A DNA stretch of 64,000 nt, taken from NCBI GenBank assembly GCA_000333855.2, contig CM007320.1, positions 3,216,412 to 3,280,411 on the forward strand, read 5' to 3'. Made by a program: the position numbers and the translations under genes. The notes beneath the pieces were generated by a model. The model made no database searches. It saw only the letters and a list, made by a program, of their open reading frames with translations, and was not told the origin of the DNA. The DNA comes from Endotrypanum monterogeii (taxonomy: Eukaryota; Euglenozoa; Kinetoplastea; Trypanosomatida; Trypanosomatidae). Shown piece by piece: positions 1 through 8,243 of the stretch; the first letter of the stretch is position 1; every line of letters starts with the position of its first letter.

Positions 1-1528
1 TATGCCAGATCGGCATTGGTGTGCCCCAATAGCGATTGCGTGAAATGTTCCAATCCCGTGCCTCTGTGAGCCAGTTGGAAAAGCGGCGGGATTTGACAAA
101 TTCAGGGACCCAATACGTATCCTCGGTGCACGCGATAAGGCGATCGCGGAAGGACTCCACGTTGACGAACCACGATTCGACGGCCTTGTAGATGAGCGGC
201 GTTTCGCTGCGCCAGCAGAAGGGGTAGCTGTGAACGATCGACGCTTTATGGAAAAGCTGTCCCTTTGCTTCGAGTGCCTTGATAATCTCAGGGTCGGCCT
301 GCTTGACGTGCTTGCCAGCGTAGTCGGTCACCTCGCTGGTGAAGAGGCCGTTCTCGTCAACTGGGCAGACAAACGTGCCGCCCTTTTCGAAAATACCAGC
401 CTCAAGGCACACTTTGTAGTCATCCTCACCGAAGCCAGGGGCCTGGTGCACGATACCTGTACCTGCGTCCGTTGTGACGTATTCTCCGGAGATGACTCTG
501 AAGGCCGTTGAGCTCATAGCAGACTCGAAGTATGGAAAAAGGGGTACATACTTCTCGCCCACCAGAGTTGCTCCCTTGACCTTCTCGACTACGGTGTAGG
601 GAGCAGCATCGGCTTCTGCCACCTTTTCACCATCCTTCGCCTTCTTAGACTTCTTGCTCTCCTTGGTCGGGTATATCTCGGCCAGACGGGCTTCCGCGAG
701 CCAGTAGTGGCGCTCTGACTTGGTGTCGAGGACCTTCACATAATCCACATTGGGGTGCACACACAAACTAAGATTGCTCGGCAACGTCCAGGGCGTGGTA
801 GTCCAGGCAAGAAAGTAGGTGTTGGGGTCGGCTCGACTCTGGAAGGAGACAGTCACAGCTGGGTCGCTGACCTCCCTGTAGTCGGAATTAGCTTCAAAGT
901 TGCTCAGCGGTGTGGTGCAAGCGGTCGAGTATGGCATCACACGGAACCCACGGTAAACTAACTTCTTTTCCCAGAGTTGCGAGAACACCCACCAGACGCT
1001 CTCCATGTACGAGAGGTACATCGTCTTATAGTCGTCTTCAAAGTCAATCCATCGACCAGCCCGCACAACCGTTTTTTCCCACTCGTCCACATAGCGAGTG
1101 ACAACGCTCCTACACTCCTCGTTGTACTTCTCAATACCGATCTTCGCCACGTCGTGCGATGATTTGATGCCAAGCATCTTGTCGATCTCATATTCCACAG
1201 GCAGACCGTGACAGTCCCACCCAAAACGACGAATGACGTGGTGGTTTGTTTGGTACGCAAAGCGGGTCACCATGTCTTTGATCGTGCCTGCCAATATGTG
1301 GCCGTAGTGAGGCAGACCAGTCGCGAACGGCGGACCGTCGTAAAAACTGAAAGGTTTCCGACCCTCTGAGAGCTTCATGGAGGTGTGGAAACAGTTCTTC
1401 TCGCGCCACATCGCGAGAATTTCCTCCTCCATCTTGGCAAAATTGAGAACATCGGGGTAATTCTTCAGAGGTCCGTTCTGCTGCGCCACCTCTGGGTCTT
1501 GGTGTTGCTGAGAGTCTTCGCCCGCCAT
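1..1528 (-). CDS. IleRS: Isoleucyl-tRNA synthetase, N-terminal part (cut by window edge)
   Basis: Class I aminoacyl-tRNA synthetase that charges tRNA-Ile with isoleucine in the cytosol. About 509 N-terminal codons are present; the C-terminal half, including any KMSKS loop and the anticodon-binding domain, lies beyond the left edge. Visible signatures are the HIGH-type motif HYGH (about residues 74-77, in GLPHYGHILAGT), GWDCHGLPVE (103-112), and CP1 editing-domain motifs TTPWTLPSN (about 242-250) and GTGIVHQAPGFGEDD (about 354-368). WNISRNRYWGTPMPIWH lies near the edge. A Lys-rich insertion (KKSKKAKDGEKV) sits in the editing region. The chosen ATG starts MAGEDSQQ, about 60 residues before the HIGH motif, with no mitochondrial presequence, so it is the cytosolic type. 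It is the last gene of the unit in this window. Confidence 0.95.
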   Translation of the reverse strand, partial: MAGEDSQQHQDPEVAQQNGPLKNYPDVLNFAKMEEEILAMWREKNCFHTSMKLSEGRKPFSFYDGPPFATGLPHYGHILAGTIKDMVTRFAYQTNHHVIRRFGWDCHGLPVEYEIDKMLGIKSSHDVAKIGIEKYNEECRSVVTRYVDEWEKTVVRAGRWIDFEDDYKTMYLSYMESVWWVFSQLWEKKLVYRGFRVMPYSTACTTPLSNFEANSDYREVSDPAVTVSFQSRADPNTYFLAWTTTPWTLPSNLSLCVHPNVDYVKVLDTKSERHYWLAEARLAEIYPTKESKKSKKAKDGEKVAEADAAPYTVVEKVKGATLVGEKYVPLFPYFESAMSSTAFRVISGEYVTTDAGTGIVHQAPGFGEDDYKVCLEAGIFEKGGTFVCPVDENGLFTSEVTDYAGKHVKQADPEIIKALEAKGQLFHKASIVHSYPFCWRSETPLIYKAVESWFVNVESFRDRLIACTEDTYWVPEFVKSRRFSNWLTEARDWNISRNRYWGTPMPIWH

Positions 1529-1652
1529 GTTGGATGACAATGCGGGGTGGGATTGTGATAGGGAGGGGTGAGCGGACGGCAGCCGGGGCGGGGGGTGGAG
1601 GGTTGGTTCGTGTGCTTTTTTGGTAGCGTTAGCGGATTTAAATGCGGTGTGA

Positions 1653-1740
1653 CTGTCAACAGGGCAGGGGTCGGTGTCCGGCGTGGTGAGCGGCAGATGT
1701 GAATGAGCGGAGAAGTCGGAGGGGGGGGAGGAGGAGGAAA
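1653..1740 (-). promoter_or_regulatory. Candidate spliced-leader acceptor for IleRS
   Basis: On the minus strand a 32-nt pyrimidine-rich tract (1709-1740, interrupted by single purines) is followed by the first AG at 1654-1653, in context TTGACAG. This would give a 5' UTR of about 125 nt. It fits the kinetoplastid rule of polypyrimidine tract then first AG. Not experimentally shown. Confidence 0.5.
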
Positions 1741-2514
1741 CGGTAGTAAGGCAAGATGTCGCTGTGTTCGTCACGGACTTGCCGGCCGTGTGGATGACCG
1801 TGCGAGTAGCAGTGGGATAGGGTTTACTACTTTTTTCACTCTTCTTGAACCTCCCCACCGTGCACGCCAGTACACCGCAACTGTAGCTTCGCGCAAGTGG
1901 TACGCTACACCGAAGCATTCGATGTGCCTAACACTGCAAGCGTTCTGGAAAGAAATCGGTAGAAGAACGAAATCCAAGCAGTCGATAACCGACTACGTAT
2001 CCTTGCACACACACAAACACACACCAGCTCTGAAAACAGTGTACACGTACGTAAGATGATAGATATCAAAAATGAGAAAAAAAATTGTCTTGTTTGCACT
2101 ATTGTCTAGGCGTTGGGTGAGTTGAACAGATTGGGGAGTTCATCAAACGATAAGACGTCCCTCTATAAAAGGTGACGACGAGCACACACAAACACCTACA
2201 CACACAGAAAAAAATTGGAGGTAAGGGGGGCGTACCTTTTCTACTGCACCTCAACTTTTTGGTTTTTGCCGCTGATTGTGTTTCATGATTCGAGAGTATG
2301 TATGTAGGGGGGAGGGGGAGATCGAGGAGCAGTTTCGAAGGCATAAAAACAGATGCGTATGTGTTTCACACCACCGCTCAGCACTGAGGCTCCGGTAAGC
2401 GGGGTCAAGATGAGAGAGAATACCCACTCTTCAAGTGCGTGTACGTTCGTCGCACCACCTAGACACTCTACCAGAGAAGAAGTGTGGTGGATTTTCAAAC
2501 CATCAGCGTCTGAA

Positions 2515-2542
2515 ATATATATATATATAGAGAGAGAGAGAG
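2515..2542. repeat. (AT)n(GA)n microsatellite
   Basis: Pure AT dinucleotides run to 2529, then GA dinucleotides to 2542. The same TA-to-GA composite recurs on both sides of the assembly gap near 43.1-43.4 kb. Confidence 0.9.
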
Positions 2543-2707
2543 GAGCCAATGATCAACAAAGTCGCTTGGAATCCGCAGGAGAGAGAAAAGACGCTGCCGT
2601 AACAATGAAGCACGGTTAGGAAAAAAAGCGAGCAGATGCGATCGACCAGCGAACCTTTTTGGTTGACATCGAGAATCCATTCTGTTCGTGAGGACCGCTG
2701 ATTTTAT

Positions 2708-3418
2708 TTAGAGGGTGCGCAGAAGTAGTTGCTCGTACTCAGCTGGACTGACGATGCGCACCCTTAGATTGTCCTGCATTACCCCAAAAGCCTCTACACA
2801 GAGGACCAACTGCAGCGCCAGCAAGTGCTTGCAGCACCACACATTCTGTTTTTGAATTGACTGGTAGATGTACGCGGAGCAGGGGCAATAAAAGGGAGAA
2901 AAGAGCGTGTGTTCGCCGACCTGGTAGAGGTGGCGTTCCCGATGCCTCACCACCTGAGAGGAAAGCGTTGCACCGCTTCTGTCATTCCTTTCCTCTGGGA
3001 TATTCGGGGATGATTCGATAGCCGACGCCGCGTCCATCACAGGGGACTGTCCGTGCTGGGTCGCCTGATGCGTTCCGCTCTCGCCGTCCTGCGACATTGT
3101 CGTCGCATTGTCGTTTTCAGGTGATTTTACTTCGGAGCGCTCGACATATCGTATGATGGGCTCCGCCCCATGCAGTGCGATGCCGATGGCTGAGAGCGCT
3201 GTTTTACCGTAAAGAATTTCGAGCGGGGCCAGGGCTTCCTCGATAGTCCTGGGCACCTTATTCGCCTGAGATGAATTGGCATTCACTGTCTGTAGTGTAT
3301 CACTGGGGGTGGAGTTAGCAACAATGAACTTCGCGTAGTTTTCCAAGACAGAGCTGGTTATGGGCCCTAAATACTGTTCGAGCGCCCTTGGAAGGCGCCC
3401 CGCTACGGCTGAGTCCAT
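2708..3418 (-). CDS. SWIM zinc-finger protein, ZSWIM7/SWS1 (Shu2)-like
   Basis: Predicted 236-residue protein. The C-terminal part carries a SWIM finger (CxC...CxH): CPC, fourteen residues, then CKH, followed by LLALQL. It is preceded by YQVGEHTLFSPFY, which matches the YQV...YC lead-in of ZSWIM7. ZSWIM7/SWS1 proteins pair with a RAD51 paralogue and promote Rad51-dependent recombination, so a nuclear DNA-repair role is likely by family. The frame stays open upstream to about 3640 without any ATG (position 3583 is GTG), so the first real ATG, at MDSAVAG, was chosen. A Ser/Gln/Asp-rich linker of about 65 residues before the finger is longer than in animal ZSWIM7. Family assignment fairly good; function inferred. 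Confidence 0.75.
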   Translation of the reverse strand: MDSAVAGRLPRALEQYLGPITSSVLENYAKFIVANSTPSDTLQTVNANSSQANKVPRTIEEALAPLEILYGKTALSAIGIALHGAEPIIRYVERSEVKSPENDNATTMSQDGESGTHQATQHGQSPVMDAASAIESSPNIPEERNDRSGATLSSQVVRHRERHLYQVGEHTLFSPFYCPCSAYIYQSIQKQNVWCCKHLLALQLVLCVEAFGVMQDNLRVRIVSPAEYEQLLLRTL

Positions 3419-3803
3419 TAACCCATAATACGGATAAGATTCTTGTATCTTATAGCCTGCTACCAATATATTGTCAGCCGAAATCCACACGCCTGGGCCG
3501 TGCCGTGTCGTGTCTTGTAAGGGGGGAAAATTCGTTGCTGTAGTTGTCCAGAAGTCGTTGAAAGTGTAAAGGAGAGGGTTCACAACCGCAACTCTAGAGG
3601 GAAACCATCTGCTTCTAGTTCCTCTTCCGAGGATATGTAGACATGTGCGTAGGAGATTTTACTGCACATTCTGTGCAGTCGAAACACAGCACCGTACCTA
3701 TGCGGGATGTTTCCGCGCAGGTGGGCAACAAACTACCAGTACATTTTTTTTTTCTCATGCGTTATACTTCTCAACCCTGGTGCCGGCGCCTGCAAATGAG
3801 TGA

Positions 3804-4162
3804 GAGACTTCCCTGGCCCAAGTACCCACTTTCAAGAGGACTTAAAAAAAAAAAAGTCAGAGCGGTGCGTCACTACTGATGTCGATGGTCTGTCTGTCAA
3901 GGGCGCCGTGTGTCCGGTGCGAGCTGCACACACCGAATACGTTTTGGGCCGTTTATGTGTTAGGCATAGTGTCACAGTTACTCGGATGCGCTTCACTCTG
4001 ACCTTCCGAGCCTGGCACAGGGGCGTAACTGAGCCCCTTCGCTGGGTACACCACGACACCATCAGCATGGGAGAAGTGGACATCCGAGGCGAAGCCTGGG
4101 AGGCTGTGTATGACTGCGGGAAGGGGTCGAGGCTGTTGCGCCAATGACTGGTGTTATGGTGT
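3804..4162. repeat. Dispersed repeat, copy A (SIDER-like candidate), internally deleted
   Basis: Bases 3804-4150 match 11340-11685 with only one difference: an A-tract of 12 instead of 11. After the shared ATGACTG, copy A continues directly into GGTGTTATGGTGT, which in copy B occurs 69 bp further on. Copy A therefore lacks that 69-bp segment. Both copies have the same orientation and lie 300-350 bp downstream of a stop codon, in 3' UTR territory. That setting is typical of the degenerate SIDER retroposons of Leishmania. I see no terminal A-tail or target-site duplication, so the SIDER label is an inference. Confidence 0.85.
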
Positions 4163-4326
4163 AGATTTCAGCGAGTTCTCGCAGGCAGATTGAAGTTGTA
4201 AAGACCCAGAAATGCATGTATGCATATATGTCTGTACTTCTTGCCCTCGAGGATCACATGATCGCCTCGGCACCATGTATTCAGAGGAGGGTGTTCAACA
4301 TCCTTTAGCTTCTTTCCAACCCTAAT

Positions 4327-4345
4327 ACACACACACACACACACA
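4327..4345. repeat. (AC)n microsatellite
   Basis: Nine or so AC units followed by imperfect CA-rich sequence to about 4368. Confidence 0.9.
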
Positions 4346-4480
4346 GACACGCACAAGCACACATGTGCACCGAGACGTTCCTCGAAGGTTGTAGGAGGCG
4401 CGAATCGACAACTGAGATGACACTGTTGGACAGCCGCCACGGTTTTGGAGACTAATGGTTCGGAGTGAGTGGCACCTGCT

Positions 4481-5974
4481 TCATTTGTGATGGTGTCGAC
4501 GCCGCCGAGACTCTCCGTCGTCGTTACGGCGCCGGTGGTGGCGCTTTTCTCGCTTTGACTTGCGGACAAGGATGTTGTCACTGTCGTCGTCCTCGCGCGA
4601 CCGGCGTCGAGGTAGATTAGGACTCCCCTCAGCGGGCAAGGAGGCGCCAATGAGGTCGCGCAGTTCTTCAATGCTCGCCGGGTTTGCAAAGGAGGCAGGT
4701 GGTGGCCCTGCAGGACTGGTGCTGGACGACGACGACGGCGGCGGAGCTGGTGATGCGCTGAGCGAGGCATTGAGGGTGGCGTCTGTAGCCGTTTCCCTAG
4801 CCACTTTCAGTTGTTCCATTGTGAGCTTGTATTGATCTCGCTCGGCGACAGTGCGGTACAGCGGAACAGTGCTAAGTGCACGTGCGTCTGCCAAGGCGAT
4901 AGCTGCAGAGTGACTGCCAGCGCCATTGTTTCTATACACACCGTATCGATACGAGATGGCCTTTAGGAGGCGTTCCCCCACTCCGAATGCCGTGGACCAC
5001 TTGTCGGGTAGTGTGAGATCTGTCGGACATGATTGCTGAATAGCGTAGAGGGCAAGGGCGTCTGCGGGTACGGAGAGGAGTCGGCGGCACCGCGGGAGGT
5101 CGTTGACGATCTGCACTGCACGTATCATCCACTGCGTGAGAGCCGGTGGCGGACGCGCACTTGCGGATACTGTGACAGCAGCTGGACTAGCCGCGCCTTT
5201 CAGAGATGCGCCGGTGTCACCACCGACAACACCAGTGTTGTTTTGGGTACTATCGCTCACCGGCTCCGACAAGAGATTTAAATAAAGAAGAACATACTTG
5301 TACGGTGTCTCCACGAACGTCTGGAAGCCAAGCTGATGCAGCACCACTTCTTCCGCTTCGATGACACAGGCCTTGTAGTCCTCGTAGCGTTGCGGGGAGG
5401 GTTTTGTTTGATCATTTACGGGTGCCCCACTGCGCCGAAGGCTCAGCCGCATGCAGATGTTCACCACGGCCCGAATTCGCGTGGATGGGTCTTCCATCTT
5501 CGTTGCAATCAGCAGGCACGCCGCCACGAGGTACATGATATCCTCTTGATCTGAGAGGTGGTGAATGCAGTAGTCGAGAGGAGCGTGTAAATCTACCAGA
5601 GACACGAGACCAGTGCGCATCTTGAGCTGAGCGTGGTTCGGTATAAGATATTCAACGCCGCTAGGGTGCGCATGCTTCTTTGAGGCGTCATCAGTCTTTT
5701 CCTCCATGGATGGACTACTGTGGGGTGATGCGGCAGCTAGCAGCTTGAGCTGGGCATGCTTGAGGTCCTCGTTTAGGCAGTTCCGATACGCGGGCATGTC
5801 GAGTGCGCCAATGTACTGGGTGCGAAAATGCGTCTCAACAGATGCCTCAAAGCGTTCAAAAAGGATAGAGGCGCGGAAAATCGCCGAGGGAGTGGTTCGC
5901 AACAACAGGCCTGCGGTGCGGATGAGGTCCACCCCGTATGCTGTGTATGCGTCCCGTGCCGCTGCATCTGTCAT
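4481..5974 (-). CDS. CYC12: L-type cyclin, CYC12-like
   Basis: 497-residue transcription-type cyclin. The first half of the cyclin box (LIRTAGLLLRTTPSAIFR, about 18-55) and the second half (DQEDIMYLVAACLLIATKME, 142-161, then RIRAVVNI) match cyclin L/K. They are split by an insertion of about 85 residues. A second cyclin fold follows, with long Ala/Ser/Pro-rich linkers. The C-terminus is Arg/His/Ser-rich (RRRSREDDD, later RRRRHHHK), like the RS tail of cyclin L. In Trypanosoma brucei the L-type cyclin CYC12 partners the kinase CRK9, which is needed for spliced-leader trans-splicing; the same role is inferred here. The frame extends upstream to a GTG at 6193, but that stretch translates a GT microsatellite, so the ATG at MTDAAARDAY is preferred. 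Confidence 0.75.
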   Translation of the reverse strand: MTDAAARDAYTAYGVDLIRTAGLLLRTTPSAIFRASILFERFEASVETHFRTQYIGALDMPAYRNCLNEDLKHAQLKLLAAASPHSSPSMEEKTDDASKKHAHPSGVEYLIPNHAQLKMRTGLVSLVDLHAPLDYCIHHLSDQEDIMYLVAACLLIATKMEDPSTRIRAVVNICMRLSLRRSGAPVNDQTKPSPQRYEDYKACVIEAEEVVLHQLGFQTFVETPYKYVLLYLNLLSEPVSDSTQNNTGVVGGDTGASLKGAASPAAVTVSASARPPPALTQWMIRAVQIVNDLPRCRRLLSVPADALALYAIQQSCPTDLTLPDKWSTAFGVGERLLKAISYRYGVYRNNGAGSHSAAIALADARALSTVPLYRTVAERDQYKLTMEQLKVARETATDATLNASLSASPAPPPSSSSSTSPAGPPPASFANPASIEELRDLIGASLPAEGSPNLPRRRSREDDDSDNILVRKSKREKRHHRRRNDDGESRRRRHHHK

Positions 5975-6104
5975 GGCGACTAATAAGCCAAAATGGAGCC
6001 TAGAAAAATAGAATCCTCTCACCGGTGGACAGAAAGCAACAGGCAAAAAATAAGGGCAGTGGTAGCAACTGCGAGAATAATCCTGCGCAAACGTGAAGAC
6101 ACAG

Positions 6105-6128
6105 GTGTGTGTGTGTGTGTGTGTGTGT
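6105..6128. repeat. (GT)12 microsatellite
   Basis: Uninterrupted GT run upstream of the cyclin start; it reads as AC repeats in the transcript leader or spacer. Confidence 0.95.
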
Positions 6129-6645
6129 CTGGCGAATGGGGTAGAGAAGGTATGTAGACAGGAGGGTTTACGTCTTTTTTTAGACAGCCTCACGAGAAGC
6201 AGTCACCCCGAGAATCAGAAGTTGGCGACTTGAAGTTCGTTTTCTTTCACTTTATGGCCTAGTCAAGAGCACCGGCAACAGTACACGAAAAGGCAATGTG
6301 TCAAGGTGAAGAAAATGAAAGGAGAGGTAACAGGAGGGGATAAAATGTGAGCTGTCTGTAGTGGAGTGAGAAGTTTGACGAGTTGTAGGCATGTATTACT
6401 TTTCCTCCTCCTCGCGTATTTCAACTAAGAAGCTGCTGCACCTTTTCCAGAGAAATAGAGAGTCAAAGTTGAACATGTTTTTTTTTCCCTCACCAGCAGT
6501 CGTCCCTTTCTTCCGGGCTGTATGATAAGCTAATCAATGGAAGATGCAGATGAACAACAGTTTGGCTTTCCACCTGGGGTCTATCAATCATTTCGTTGCA
6601 CCTCCGTTACCCAAAAAGCATGCCGGTATGCGCACGTCGTTACAC

Positions 6646-6648
<3 letters not shown>

Positions 6649-6679
<31 letters not shown>
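6649..6679. repeat. (AC)n microsatellite
   Basis: Uninterrupted AC run of about 15 units in the 3' flank of the canopy-like gene. Confidence 0.95.
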
Positions 6680-6680
<1 letters not shown>

Positions 6681-6806
6681 GAACTGACATAGAAGTGAAG
6701 CACTCGGCATAGAGAGGAAATGTTGCAGTCTTTCACCCGCTTCGCGTCAGATCACTAATGTATTACACAATGGAGGCATGATCAAACGAGCAACTTGTGA
6801 TATGCC

Positions 6807-7793
6807 TCAGAGATCATCGGCGTCGGTGGGAGTGCGTGATTGTCGATACTGCCCTTGTTGCTCGTGACCTTCCTCACTGCGCATGTACTTCTGAAGCGTG
6901 GCAAATTCTTCGTCGTTGAGGTTGAAAGCAACGGGATCGATCGCCTCCACATCTTCCTTCTTGCCATGGACGAAGGCTTCTTTCATGCGGCGAATCTCCT
7001 CTCGCGAGAAAACATCGGCCGTCTGACCCTGTTCACGGGTTATGCGGTGCAGCATCGTCTCCATTTCCCGCTCTTCTGGTTCGATTTCCTGGGGTCTGTC
7101 CGATCTGATCGCCTCTCGCAGATCTGAGTTTTTCGCGAGGACAGCCTCCAGGTTGCGCACAAAAGTCGTGTGTTTTTTGCAATGCGAGGAGGGAGCGCAG
7201 AAAGTCTTGAACAGAGCAGTACGGCCATCCGCGTCATCGATGTTGCGTCCCTTTCTCGCTTCTTTTACCAGTCGACCGGAGAAACCATCCAGGTAGCTGC
7301 TGTCCATCCACTCCTCACACAACTTCGCGACCGTGTCGCACGTGCGGCCGCACTTGCTGTAGTAGTCAACCACCCCCACACTCATCTGATAGTGCGGCAT
7401 TGCAGTTCCTGACTTGCCGGAGTTCTTCTTGGATGGCGCTCCCTCCTTTAGTTGCAAACTCACTTGGCGAATCCATTGACCCTGTTCTTTGAAAGGCACA
7501 CACATGCCTTCCACTTCCTCAATCACCTCATCCTCGCGCACTTTAAGTCGCTTGTCATGAAGCTCCTTGCGCTTCATCTCGACCTGGTGAAGAGCATTCG
7601 TGACAATAAAGGAGCAAACATCACAACGCAGCGCGTTCTGAACAGCGGGAGGATAGGGGGCATTCACAGGAAGTTGTTTTCGGGCACTGGTACACCCCGC
7701 TGCTATAGCTAGCAGGCATAAAATCAGTAGCAACCCAATCTTACGGAGCTGTCGGGTGACCAAGGCATTTGAGCAAGGGCTATATGACAACAT
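6807..7793 (-). CDS. Canopy/DUF3456-type (saposin-like) secretory-pathway protein
   Basis: 328-residue protein with a hydrophobic N-terminal segment (about 20-33), read as a signal peptide or anchor. Mature sequence begins with CDVCSFIV (57-64), then DEVIEEVEGMCVPF, then CGRTCDTVAKLCEEW and a later FCAPSSHC pair. This spaced Cys pattern matches the TLR4-regulator/MIR-interacting (canopy, DUF3456) family, ER-lumen proteins with a saposin-like fold. The C-terminus is DADDL; trypanosomatid BiP uses MDDL for ER retention, so ADDL may do the same. The second half is charged and helical. The start is a true ATG, and a pyrimidine tract lies about 85-130 nt upstream. The exact role (client folding or glycoprotein quality control) is not known. 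Confidence 0.7.
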   Translation of the reverse strand: MLSYSPCSNALVTRQLRKIGLLLILCLLAIAAGCTSARKQLPVNAPYPPAVQNALRCDVCSFIVTNALHQVEMKRKELHDKRLKVREDEVIEEVEGMCVPFKEQGQWIRQVSLQLKEGAPSKKNSGKSGTAMPHYQMSVGVVDYYSKCGRTCDTVAKLCEEWMDSSYLDGFSGRLVKEARKGRNIDDADGRTALFKTFCAPSSHCKKHTTFVRNLEAVLAKNSDLREAIRSDRPQEIEPEEREMETMLHRITREQGQTADVFSREEIRRMKEAFVHGKKEDVEAIDPVAFNLNDEEFATLQKYMRSEEGHEQQGQYRQSRTPTDADDL

Positions 7794-8243
7794 CAGTTCA
7801 AGTTCAGCTCAAGTAACAGTTTTTTTTTTCCTTGAGTATATTAAAAAAAAAAAGTGTGGAGGTTCAGGGGTTGCTCGGAAAAGAAGGAAGAGAGGGAGGG
7901 AGGAAGTTGAGGGGGAGAGGGGGGCAGGTAGCAGGGATGCAAAAGGCTTTCATTTTTTTTTTTCGCGTCCTCTCTAGATGCCGTATGGCCGTGTGATCGG
8001 GGAAAAGTTCTCGCGGAAAAAAAAAAGTATTGGGATGGAGGGGAGCCTTTTAGAAACTCCTGTAGAGGCGAGTGGCGCATTCTCTGGATGAACTATTTCG
8101 ATATTGCTCATTTCTACGAACGTCGGAATGGTTTCAGACGTAAATGGAAGTCGTAACGGCAAACGAGGGGGCCAGCAGCGCGCCCTCGTGGTGGGTGATG
8201 TAAAGAACGATAGGTGCCAATACAAAGAGGAATTCCTTGCTGA
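7794..8243. other. Spacer between canopy-like and FAD-oxidoreductase genes
   Basis: No gene. Contains the trans-splice signal of the canopy-like gene and homopolymer runs (T near 7820-7830, A near 7843-7853, T near 7953-7963, A near 8019-8027). Confidence 0.7.
7874..7926 (-). promoter_or_regulatory. Candidate spliced-leader acceptor for the canopy-like gene
   Basis: A long minus-strand pyrimidine tract (about 7878-7926) is followed by the first AG at 7875-7874, in CGAGCAA. This predicts an 80-nt 5' UTR that includes an A/T-rich stretch. Confidence 0.5.

Larger units (their letters stand above)
1529..2707. other. Spacer between IleRS and the SWIM-finger gene
   Basis: No supportable gene. It holds the 5' leader and trans-splice signal of IleRS, two short CA-rich runs (about 2010-2030 and 2185-2208), and a TA/GA microsatellite at 2515-2542. 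Short open frames here are low-complexity translations of the microsatellites. Confidence 0.7.
3419..4480. other. Spacer between SWIM-finger gene and cyclin gene
   Basis: Contains repeat copy A (3804-4162), which falls in the expected 3' UTR of the cyclin gene, and a CA microsatellite at 4327-4345. No gene is supported. Open frames inside the repeat are shared by both repeat copies and are not conserved proteins that I recognise. Confidence 0.7.
5975..6806. other. Spacer between cyclin and canopy-like genes
   Basis: No gene seen. Holds GT (6105-6128) and AC (6649-6679) microsatellites and a T-run near 6478-6487. Confidence 0.7.

Noticed and set aside
5975..6193. N-terminal extension of the cyclin
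   Set aside because: Begins at GTG and translates a GT microsatellite as HTHTHT; not part of a cyclin.
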